Origin: an uncultured Clostridia bacterium
Lineage (GTDB): Bacteria > Bacillota > Clostridia > TANB77 > CAG-508
Direction: 5' to 3'
Length of the DNA: 64,000 nucleotides
Assembly (NCBI GenBank): GCA_934149275.1
Contig: CAKPEG010000001.1
Coordinates: 62,001-126,000 of the forward strand
Below, piece by piece: positions 1-6,927 of the stretch. Made by a program: the position numbers and the translations under genes. The notes beneath the pieces are model-generated. The model had not been told where the DNA came from and made no database searches. It saw nothing but the letters and a program-made list of their open reading frames with translations. Position 1 is the stretch's first letter. Every line of letters starts with the position of its first letter.

Positions 1-588
1 ACTACGTTCAACTGGTAAAAATTCAAAATTATCTGGTAATTTAGGCATATCATTTTTTACAGCTAATTGTGATTGTTCTTCTGAAAAAATACATCCACAA
101 TATTTTTGCATATACAATCCTATTTCTCTAGCTTTAGCTTGTCCTACTCTGAAGCCTACTCTAAAATCTCTATATAAAAATTCAATATCATATTTTTTTA
201 ATATCTCTTCGCATAATTTTTTTAATTCTTCATGTTTTTGATATGGGCTAACAAATAATGTAGAAGTAAATGCATCATATCCATTTTCCTTTGCATATTT
301 AGCTGTTGCTTCTAATCTAACTCTATAACAATAATTCACACATCTATTCCCCAAATCTCCTATTACATTTTTGCAAAATTCTCTTAGTCCATATTCTTCA
401 TTAATTATTAATTCAAAATTAGCAATTTCACTATATTTAATTAATGTATCTCTTCTAGTCTTATATTCAACATAAGGATGAATATTAGGATTATACCAAT
501 AACTGACTGGCTCTATTTCTTCCTCTCTTAAACTATCTATACAATATACACTACAAGGCGCACAGCACGTATGCATTAATAACTTCAT
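1..588 (-). CDS. queH: Epoxyqueuosine reductase QueH (partial, C-terminus outside window)
   Basis: The visible 196 codons encode a QueH (former DUF208) protein, which reduces epoxyqueuosine to queuosine in tRNA by a route independent of QueG. The diagnostic cysteines are visible: HTCCAPCS near residue 8, a NRCVNYCYR segment in the middle and a YCGCIFS motif near residue 170, together expected to bind an Fe-S cluster and a second metal. The start ATG follows AAAGGA by eight bases and lies one base after the stop of the Nudix gene, so the genes are co-transcribed. The neighbourhood (ruvB upstream) is typical of clostridial queuosine loci. The gene is cut by the window start and the end cannot be judged. 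Confidence 0.93.
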   Translation of the reverse strand, partial: MKLLMHTCCAPCSVYCIDSLREEEIEPVSYWYNPNIHPYVEYKTRRDTLIKYSEIANFELIINEEYGLREFCKNVIGDLGNRCVNYCYRVRLEATAKYAKENGYDAFTSTLFVSPYQKHEELKKLCEEILKKYDIEFLYRDFRVGFRVGQAKAREIGLYMQKYCGCIFSEEQSQLAVKNDMPKLPDNFEFLPVERS

Positions 589-589
589 T

Positions 590-1015
590 TTAATCGTCCT
601 TTCTATTTTCAAGCAAATAAGCTTTAATTTCCTCGGGTACCAAATTTATCTTTTCTAAATTTTCATACTTAATAATCTCTATTATATACTCACCATAATA
701 TTCGTCATGATTCGTAAACTCCGGTCCGGTCCCTGTTCCAAGAATACCGTCTACGTACTCGCATTCATAAAATACTTGTATACTATCGTCAAAATCATTA
801 TGAATTTCAAGCAATCTTGTTCCAACTTTCACATGTATTCCAAGTTCCTCAAAAATCTCTCTCTTTACTGTCTCTTCTTCACTCTCACCATGTTCCATTT
901 TTCCACCAGGAACAACATAATAATCTCTAATTTCAGCATCTGAATTCTTTTTAATTCTATGAATCAAAATAATTCCATCATCATTTTTAATGATTCCTCT
1001 TACACTTGTATGCAT
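590..1015 (-). CDS. Nudix hydrolase
   Basis: A protein of 141 residues hydrolysing a nucleoside diphosphate linked to an unknown moiety. The full Nudix box (pattern GX5EX7REUXEEXGU) lies at about residues 38-60, containing GKMEHGE and REIFEELGI, so the enzyme should be active with Mg2+. I chose the ATG before HTSVRG because AGAAAGGA lies seven bases upstream; a longer reading from 1051 overlaps the upstream gene and has no ribosome site. It sits between a glycosyltransferase and queH with almost no gaps, so it is in one operon. The substrate cannot be deduced; it could be an MTH1/MutT-like sanitiser or an ADP-sugar type. Confidence 0.88.
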   Translation of the reverse strand: MHTSVRGIIKNDDGIILIHRIKKNSDAEIRDYYVVPGGKMEHGESEEETVKREIFEELGIHVKVGTRLLEIHNDFDDSIQVFYECEYVDGILGTGTGPEFTNHDEYYGEYIIEIIKYENLEKINLVPEEIKAYLLENRKDD

Positions 1016-1028
1016 ATAATTTTCCTTT

Positions 1029-2540
1029 CTATACTTTTGAATTAAACACAAAGAAATTCAAAAAATCATCACTATGTTCTAAATTATTTATTATATAATT
1101 TCTAACCTTAGTAGGATTTTGCCAATTTAAGCCACTTTTTTTCAACAAATATATCGCATTTTTTTCGTTATTAATCCTATCTATAATTCCATCTTCACCA
1201 TTACCACCAAGATTTCCTTTTAAAAACATATCATAATCTTTATTGTATTGATTTATAGGAATATAATATATTGCAGCTGAAGCATCTAATATATATACTT
1301 TTTTACCATTACTTTGTTCCTGCAAAATGTATTCATCAACTTCTTTAATATATTCTTTTAAATCATTGTCTTCAGGTATATTTTTAAAATGTTGTAATTC
1401 TGTTTCTTTTTCTACTAACACATATTTATATTCTATTTCTAATAATGAATTCCATAATAAAACTAATAGAAAAAAAATTGATGCAAAATTAATTATTATA
1501 TAAGTCATTTTCTTTAGTCTAGCGCTGCTTTCTGGTTCAAAATTTTCCATAACACATTCATAAATCATATATGAAATTGCAATAAATGAAATCATTGAAC
1601 CAATTAAAAAATGAATCTCATCCGAAATTGGAAAAGCAACTATAAAAGTAGAAATTGCATATGCAAATAATACATACAGTTCTCTTTTAGTATTCTTTTT
1701 AAATAAAAATACAAACATCATAACCAAAGCTACTGGAACAATCGTAGCTAAATATGATATTTTTCCACTTTCCAATAAGCTACTATAAGATATCTTATTG
1801 GAAAAAGTTCTTATACCTAATATGGCATAATTAATAAAGTCTAAAACCGCACCATTTGCAGCTAAATACACTACAAAGCAAATTACTGGTATAATAACAC
1901 CAAATACTCTTGTAAAAGCTATTTTAAGAAATTCTTTAATCTCTTCTTTTTTTCTAATTTCAAATATTTTATATCCTACACATGCCATAGCTACTGCAAT
2001 TCCAGTAGTCTGTTTAAACAAAATTGCAATTCCAGCAACAATTCCTAAAATAAAATTATATCTAAAACTATACTTAAATGTGTCTTCTTTTACATTTTTT
2101 AATTCTATAAACAATAATATCAAAGCTATCAACAAAACTGCATAATTATAATCAATACACATAACATTTTTGTATAAAGACAAAAAAATTGCAAAAACAA
2201 ATAATGTAACATTTGTTGAAAGTAGCTTTTTTAAAACTTTATATGACATAAAAAATATTAAGCACATTAATATAACAGCCATACATCTCATAATAATTAA
2301 TTCGGTGCCAAATATTTTAAATACAATTCCACATATTATTGCAAGTAAAGGCATTTGGACAATATTAAAATCTTTATATGGATTTAATCCATATGCAACA
2401 TTTCTTGAAAAATTAAAATTCCATATTTCATCAAGATTAGAAATTGGTTTTGTAAAAATTGCTGAAATAGCAACTATAGCTATAACAGCCAATACTAATA
2501 TATCTTTAAAAAGTTTTATTTTCTTAGATTCTTCTTTCAT
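1029..2540 (-). CDS. GT-C family membrane glycosyltransferase (PMT/ArnT-like)
   Basis: A 503-residue polytopic membrane protein. After a first transmembrane helix (about residues 12-30) it carries DEIWNFNFSRNVAYGLNPY and a following Q-M-P segment, the acidic first loop typical of GT39/GT83 polyprenyl-phosphate-dependent glycosyltransferases. Roughly ten further hydrophobic segments follow, then a soluble tail of about 130 residues. Such enzymes move a sugar from a lipid carrier to a protein or cell-wall glycan on the outer face. The start follows AGAGGT and comes nine bases after the ruvB stop codon. Donor and acceptor are unknown. Confidence 0.75.
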   Translation of the reverse strand: MKEESKKIKLFKDILVLAVIAIVAISAIFTKPISNLDEIWNFNFSRNVAYGLNPYKDFNIVQMPLLAIICGIVFKIFGTELIIMRCMAVILMCLIFFMSYKVLKKLLSTNVTLFVFAIFLSLYKNVMCIDYNYAVLLIALILLFIELKNVKEDTFKYSFRYNFILGIVAGIAILFKQTTGIAVAMACVGYKIFEIRKKEEIKEFLKIAFTRVFGVIIPVICFVVYLAANGAVLDFINYAILGIRTFSNKISYSSLLESGKISYLATIVPVALVMMFVFLFKKNTKRELYVLFAYAISTFIVAFPISDEIHFLIGSMISFIAISYMIYECVMENFEPESSARLKKMTYIIINFASIFFLLVLLWNSLLEIEYKYVLVEKETELQHFKNIPEDNDLKEYIKEVDEYILQEQSNGKKVYILDASAAIYYIPINQYNKDYDMFLKGNLGGNGEDGIIDRINNEKNAIYLLKKSGLNWQNPTKVRNYIINNLEHSDDFLNFFVFNSKV

Positions 2541-2549
2541 TTTTACCTC

Positions 2550-3575
2550 TTATTTTTCATCATATTCTATTCCTAGATGCTCATAAGCAAGTGGAGTTGC
2601 AATTCTTCCTCTAGGAGTTCTTGCAATAAAGCCAATCTGCATTAGATATGGTTCATATACATCTTCTATTGTACCACTCTCTTCTCCTATTGTTGCTGTT
2701 AATGTTTCTATTCCAACAGGGCCACCTTTATAATTGTAGATTATTGATTCTAATATTTTTTTATCTGTATTATCTAAGCCTAAATTATCAATTTCTAATT
2801 TATTTAATGCTAAACGCGCAATATCTAATGTTATATTTCCATCACCTAAAACTAACCCAAAATCAGCCACTCTTTTCAACAATCTATTTGCTATTCTTGG
2901 AGTTCCCCTTGATCTCTTAGCAACTTCTAAAGATGCCTCTTTTGATATTGTTAATCCTAATATATCAGCAGATCTTCTAACAATTGTATCCAAATCTTCT
3001 GTATTATATAATTCCAATCTATTAATAATTCCAAATCTATCTCTTAAAGGTGTAGACAAGCTTCCTACTCTAGTTGTAGCACCTACTAACGTAAACTTAG
3101 GTAAATCTAAACGAATAGATCTAGCACTTGAACCTTTTCCTATGATAATATCCAAAGTAAAATCTTCTAGTGCAGGGTATAATATTTCCTCAACATTTCT
3201 ATTCATTCTATGAATTTCATCAATAAATAAAACATCATTTTCTGACAATGTAGTTAATATGGCAGCTAAATCTCCAGGCTTTTCTATCGCTGGGCCAGAT
3301 GTAACTTTTATATTAGTATTCATTTCATTTGCTAATATATTAGCAAGCGTAGTTTTTCCTAATCCAGGAGGTCCATACAATAAAACATGATCCAACGGTT
3401 GTTCTCTTTTCTTAGCCGCTTCTATACATATTTTCATATTTTCCTTTACTTTATCTTGTCCAATATATTCATTTAAAAACTTTGGTCTTAATGAAAGTTC
3501 TTGTGATTCTTCTATTTCATCCTTAACTTCAGGAACTAATAAATTTTCATCTAAATCATTCTCATCGTAATTCAT
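2550..3575 (-). CDS. ruvB: Holliday junction branch migration ATPase RuvB
   Basis: A 341-residue hexameric AAA+ motor that pulls DNA through RuvA-bound Holliday junctions. Walker A (GPPGLGKT, residues 68-75), Walker B with DEIH (119-122), a sensor region with GATTR, the arginine-finger segment PLRDRFG and the C-terminal winged helix (GPVGIETLTATIGEE) are all visible, and the length is normal. The start is supported by TAGGAG. RuvA is not adjacent here; the upstream gene is a metallopeptidase about 200 bp away. A weak TACAAT -10 sequence lies just upstream, so the gene may have its own promoter. Confidence 0.97.
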   Translation of the reverse strand: MNYDENDLDENLLVPEVKDEIEESQELSLRPKFLNEYIGQDKVKENMKICIEAAKKREQPLDHVLLYGPPGLGKTTLANILANEMNTNIKVTSGPAIEKPGDLAAILTTLSENDVLFIDEIHRMNRNVEEILYPALEDFTLDIIIGKGSSARSIRLDLPKFTLVGATTRVGSLSTPLRDRFGIINRLELYNTEDLDTIVRRSADILGLTISKEASLEVAKRSRGTPRIANRLLKRVADFGLVLGDGNITLDIARLALNKLEIDNLGLDNTDKKILESIIYNYKGGPVGIETLTATIGEESGTIEDVYEPYLMQIGFIARTPRGRIATPLAYEHLGIEYDEK

Positions 3576-3773
3576 TCTAAATATCTCCTATTTTTTTCAT
3601 ATTGTATCATAAAATAATAGATATTAAAATCATAATATTTAAATTCTTTTACATTACACTAAATATAAACTTTTCCTGAATTTAATCAAATTTTCTTAAA
3701 CCGTAAATCTTACTTTTTCTAAATAAACATTCTCTTAAATTACTGAATTACTAAAATTTATTTTTAAACTATA

Positions 3774-4442
3774 TTAATATTTCATATTAACCAAATTTTC
3801 ATACTTTTTATATTCAGGTAAATATTTCTCCATAAAATTATAAAAGCTTTTAGTATGATTTTTATATTTTAAATGAGCAAATTGGTGCAAAATAATATAC
3901 TCTACTACATCTCTTTTATATTTAATAATTCTAGGATTAACTAGTATTTTTTTATCATCAGTACATTTTGCAAGTAATCCTTTCATTTCAATTATTTTAT
4001 AATCCTCTGGTGCAAATCCAACCATTACTCTTATTTTTTCCATAATGTCTTCCATCTCTTTTTCAGCAATTTTCATATACAATTTATCAATTAAAATATC
4101 AGTCATTGACTCATTATTAATCTTCTTATATTTTTTAGGCAAAGTAACTTTAACAATATTATTTTCCAAATCACATTCAATAACATTTATATTTTTATAT
4201 GATACTTTTAAATTATAAATCACTCCCAAAATTTGAATTGGTCTTAAACTCATTTCTGTTTTATCTTCATATTCTTCTAATTTTTTCATTATCCAATTTC
4301 TCTTTGCTAATACAGCCTCTTGTATTTTTTCTCTACTTATATACCAAGGAGCACGAACTGAAACTTCTCCATCTTGAACCGAAATATATAAACCTCTATC
4401 TTTTGTTTTATTAACACTATACGCTATTACATCATTTTTCAT
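3774..4442 (-). CDS. YgjP-like (DUF45/WLM-related) metallopeptidase with substituted active-site glutamate
   Basis: A 222-residue protein of the YgjP/DUF45 family, zinc-metallopeptidase folds related to SprT and WLM proteins. The family motif HExxH...NH appears here as HQFAHLKYKNH at residues 186-196: both motif histidines and the downstream His196 remain, but the general-base Glu is Gln (codon CAA). Zinc could still be bound, yet hydrolysis should be impaired, so it may be a binding protein or a pseudoenzyme. The start follows GGAGG by nine bases. A consensus promoter with two dyads resembling SOS boxes precedes it (4469-4539), and ruvB follows, hinting at DNA-damage control. The role in the cell is not known. 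Confidence 0.82.
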   Translation of the reverse strand: MKNDVIAYSVNKTKDRGLYISVQDGEVSVRAPWYISREKIQEAVLAKRNWIMKKLEEYEDKTEMSLRPIQILGVIYNLKVSYKNINVIECDLENNIVKVTLPKKYKKINNESMTDILIDKLYMKIAEKEMEDIMEKIRVMVGFAPEDYKIIEMKGLLAKCTDDKKILVNPRIIKYKRDVVEYIILHQFAHLKYKNHTKSFYNFMEKYLPEYKKYENLVNMKY

Positions 4443-4468
4443 TTCTCATTACCTCCTTGATTTTCTTA

Positions 4469-4539
4469 AGAACCTTTGTTCGCTATTATTTTATATTTCT
4501 TATTCATTTTTGTCAATAGTTTTTGCGAAAAAATGTTCG
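4469..4539 (-). promoter_or_regulatory. Sigma-A promoter flanked by two SOS-box-like dyads
   Basis: On the minus strand TTGACA (4516-4511) and TAAAAT (4493-4488) are separated by 17 bp, a near-perfect sigma-A promoter for the YgjP-like gene. Just upstream is CGAACATTTTTTCG (4539-4526) and overlapping the start region is CGAACAAAGGTTCT (4482-4469). Each matches the Bacillus LexA consensus CGAACRNRYGTTYG except at two positions. The downstream dyad also resembles part of a dispersed repeat seen elsewhere in the window, so its operator role is uncertain. Confidence 0.6.
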
Positions 4540-4629
4540 TTTTTTGTATGACAAAAAACGACACTTGCAAACTTATTATTTAACTAGATTTATTATATAT
4601 TCTAAATTAAATAAAATCCTACAAGTGCC
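4538..4629 (-). terminator. Probable truB transcription terminator plus A/T hairpin
   Basis: Downstream of truB on the minus strand, GGCACTTGT (4629-4621) can pair with GCAAGTGTC (4568-4560), followed by G and six T. Overlapping it is a perfect dyad CGTTTTTTGT-CAT-ACAAAAAACG (4560-4538). Either could end the truB operon. The first stem encloses a long loop, so strength is uncertain. Confidence 0.5.
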
Positions 4630-4639
4630 TTAATATCAA

Positions 4640-5506
4640 CTATTCTATTATAATATCTCTTTTTAATAATTCATTTTTTATCGTACCTAAACCTAAAAAT
4701 TTATCATTAGTATATACCCTATAAACGCCATCTTTAAATGCGTTCGTAAGTTGAACACCATTTAAAAACAATTCTGTTTTTCTAGGACTCAAATTAATTC
4801 TTTCTTTTTCTTCAAATATCTTTTCAATAGAAATAACATATTTACTCTTATCATCACTTTGTTCTAATTCAGAAAGAGTTACGCTATCTTTTATTAAAAA
4901 TTTATCAACTTTTGTCCTTTGTAGTTCCTTCATATATCCTATTGTCCCAAGCTTCTCAGCAATCGTTTCACATAAAGTTCTGATATATGTTCCTTTAGAA
5001 CAAGCAACTCTAAATTTTATCTCATTATTTTCAAAGTCAATATTTTCAACTGAAATATTATAAATTTCAATCTCTCTTTCAGCTCTCTCAACCTCTTGAC
5101 CGGCCCTAGCATATTCATATAACTTCTTACCATTAACTTTAATTGCAGAATACATTGGTGGAATCTGTTTGTGTTTTCCAACCATTCCTTCAATTAAAGT
5201 TTTATATTCTTCTTCATTTTCTTTTTTTAATAAGAAATTATCCTCTGCTATAATATTTCCTTCTCCATCAGCAGAATCAGTTTTTATACCAATTTTCAAT
5301 ACAGCAATATATTCTTTGTCATGTTCAACCAAATACTTAGAAATTTTGGTTGCATTCCCTATCATAATAGGTAACACTCCAGTTGCATCTGGATCCAAAG
5401 TTCCGCAATGTCCAACTTTTTTTATGTTAAAAATTTTTCTGATTTTTGAAACTACACCAAAAGAAGAAATCCCTTTTTCCTTATTAATTAAAACTATACC
5501 ATCCAT
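4640..5506 (-). CDS. truB: tRNA pseudouridine(55) synthase TruB
   Basis: A 288-residue enzyme making pseudouridine 55 in the T-loop of tRNAs. The N-terminal DGIVLINKEKG and the catalytic motif GTLDPDATG (nucleophile Asp38) are clear, as are the MYSAIKVNGKKLYEYAR and CSKGTYIRTL segments of the pseudouridine synthase fold. I start it at the ATG of MDGIVLINK because AAAAGGA lies correctly upstream; the longer reading from 5533 runs through a terminator hairpin. It is last in the rimP-nusA-infB-rbfA-nrnA-truB order, which is conserved in Clostridia. Confidence 0.96.
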   Translation of the reverse strand: MDGIVLINKEKGISSFGVVSKIRKIFNIKKVGHCGTLDPDATGVLPIMIGNATKISKYLVEHDKEYIAVLKIGIKTDSADGEGNIIAEDNFLLKKENEEEYKTLIEGMVGKHKQIPPMYSAIKVNGKKLYEYARAGQEVERAEREIEIYNISVENIDFENNEIKFRVACSKGTYIRTLCETIAEKLGTIGYMKELQRTKVDKFLIKDSVTLSELEQSDDKSKYVISIEKIFEEKERINLSPRKTELFLNGVQLTNAFKDGVYRVYTNDKFLGLGTIKNELLKRDIIIE

Positions 5507-5519
5507 ATAAAATCCTTTT

Positions 5520-5550
5520 AAAAAAGCGGTCATTTAAATAAATGCCGCTT
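5520..5550 (-). terminator. Hairpin plus T-tract between nrnA and truB
   Basis: On the minus strand AAGCGGCATTTA pairs with TAAATGACCGCTT (one bulged base) and is followed by six T. This has the form of an intrinsic terminator and lies between the nrnA stop and the truB ribosome site, so it may attenuate truB transcription inside the operon. Confidence 0.7.
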
Positions 5551-5558
5551 ATACTATA

Positions 5559-6509
5559 CTATTTTAAAAATCTCTTAGCTTGTGCTAATATTCTCTCTTT
5601 AGCTTCATCTAATGGATATGCTAATGTACATCCAGCAGCTTTTATATGTCCTCCACCATTAAATAAAATACATAAATCTGAAACATTTACATAGTTATTA
5701 GAACGTAAAGAAGCTTTAAAACCTTTATCGGTTTCATACAAGAATATTGAAATTTCAACACCTTGAATATCTCTTCCATTTTCAACTATACCATTCAAAT
5801 CATTTTGATCAACATGTAATTTAGCCATATCTTCTTTAGTCATATATGTATAAGTTATCTTTCCATCTTCTAAAAATTCTAATCTATTAGCAGCCAATTT
5901 TCTAGCTTCAAATACTTCTTTAGAAACATTATTAAGAGCCTCTTTATATATTTTAGAAATTTTTACACCTTTATCTAAAAATTCTGACGCGATTTCAAAA
6001 GTTTCTGAAGTAACTCCTTCATATTTAAAACCACCTGTATCAGTAATAATACCTGTTATCAAACATGTAGCAATATCCTGAGTTATTTCATATTTAAAAT
6101 ATTTAAACATAGTTGTTATTATTTGCGCACATGCTGGAGAAACAGGATTAACAAAATTTAAATCAGCAAACATTCCATTAGATGTATGATGATCTATATT
6201 AATCCTTACTTCTGATTTTTCAAAAGTATCATTAGGATCATCTAATCTTTTTATATCACCACAATCAAGTGCTATTGCCAAATCATATTTATTCAAAGAT
6301 GGTTCAACTTTCGCTTCATTTGAACAAGGTAAAAATCTATATGATTCAGCATAATGAGGTATTACAACCTCAACATTTTTTCCTATATTTTTCATAGCCA
6401 TATAAAAAGCCAAACTGCTTCCAATTGCATCACCATCTGGCTTTTCATGAGCAAAAATAACTATATTATTCGAATTCTCAATTGCATCTTTTATATCATC
6501 TAAAGTCAT
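5559..6509 (-). CDS. nrnA: DHH-family oligoribonuclease/pAp phosphatase (NrnA type)
   Basis: A 316-residue DHH/DHHA1 phosphoesterase. Motifs are visible in order: FAHEKPDGDAIGSSLA near residue 20, ALDCGD near 83, NIDHHTSN (the DHH triad) near 108, and the C-terminal substrate-binding GGGHIKAAGC near 285. The family degrades short RNA oligomers and dephosphorylates 3'-phosphoadenosine 5'-phosphate. Its place between rbfA and truB is the usual one in Firmicutes. GAGAGGA precedes the ATG. The relation to a c-di-AMP/pGpG-degrading sub-family cannot be excluded. Confidence 0.92.
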   Translation of the reverse strand: MTLDDIKDAIENSNNIVIFAHEKPDGDAIGSSLAFYMAMKNIGKNVEVVIPHYAESYRFLPCSNEAKVEPSLNKYDLAIALDCGDIKRLDDPNDTFEKSEVRINIDHHTSNGMFADLNFVNPVSPACAQIITTMFKYFKYEITQDIATCLITGIITDTGGFKYEGVTSETFEIASEFLDKGVKISKIYKEALNNVSKEVFEARKLAANRLEFLEDGKITYTYMTKEDMAKLHVDQNDLNGIVENGRDIQGVEISIFLYETDKGFKASLRSNNYVNVSDLCILFNGGGHIKAAGCTLAYPLDEAKERILAQAKRFLK

Positions 6510-6528
6510 TTAAAAATTCCTCTCTTCT

Positions 6529-6891
6529 TTAATCTTTTTTCATATCTTTAGTAATCTTATCAATTATAGCGTCTATTCTTGAACCATATTCTATTGATTC
6601 ATCAAATAAGAATATCAATTCAGGAGTAACTCTAAGGTTAACCCTTCTAGCTATTGCTGATCTAATAAATCCTGAACATTTTTTCAATCTTGCTAAATTG
6701 CCTTTATTACTCTTTGCATTAATCATACTAACATATACTCTAGCAAATCTCAAGTCAGGAGTTGTATCAACTTTTGTAACGCTAATTAAACCAGTAATAT
6801 GAGGATCTTTTAACTCTTGTGAAATAACGATACTAATTTCTTTTTTCAATTCCTCATTTACTTTATTCATTCTATTACTGTTTTTTGGCAT
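6529..6891 (-). CDS. rbfA: 30S ribosome-binding factor RbfA
   Basis: A 120-residue KH-fold assembly factor that binds pre-30S subunits and helps mature the 16S rRNA 5' end. The N-terminal region (NRMNKVNEELKKEIS) and the core (DPHITGLISVTKVDTTPDL, followed by ARVYVS) are typical, and the length is normal. The start follows AGAGGTG. It lies 36 bp after infB and 19 bp before nrnA, in the conserved operon. Confidence 0.95.
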   Translation of the reverse strand: MPKNSNRMNKVNEELKKEISIVISQELKDPHITGLISVTKVDTTPDLRFARVYVSMINAKSNKGNLARLKKCSGFIRSAIARRVNLRVTPELIFLFDESIEYGSRIDAIIDKITKDMKKD

Positions 6892-6927
6892 TTTTTCACC
6901 TCTTCTTAATTAAACACATTATCAATA

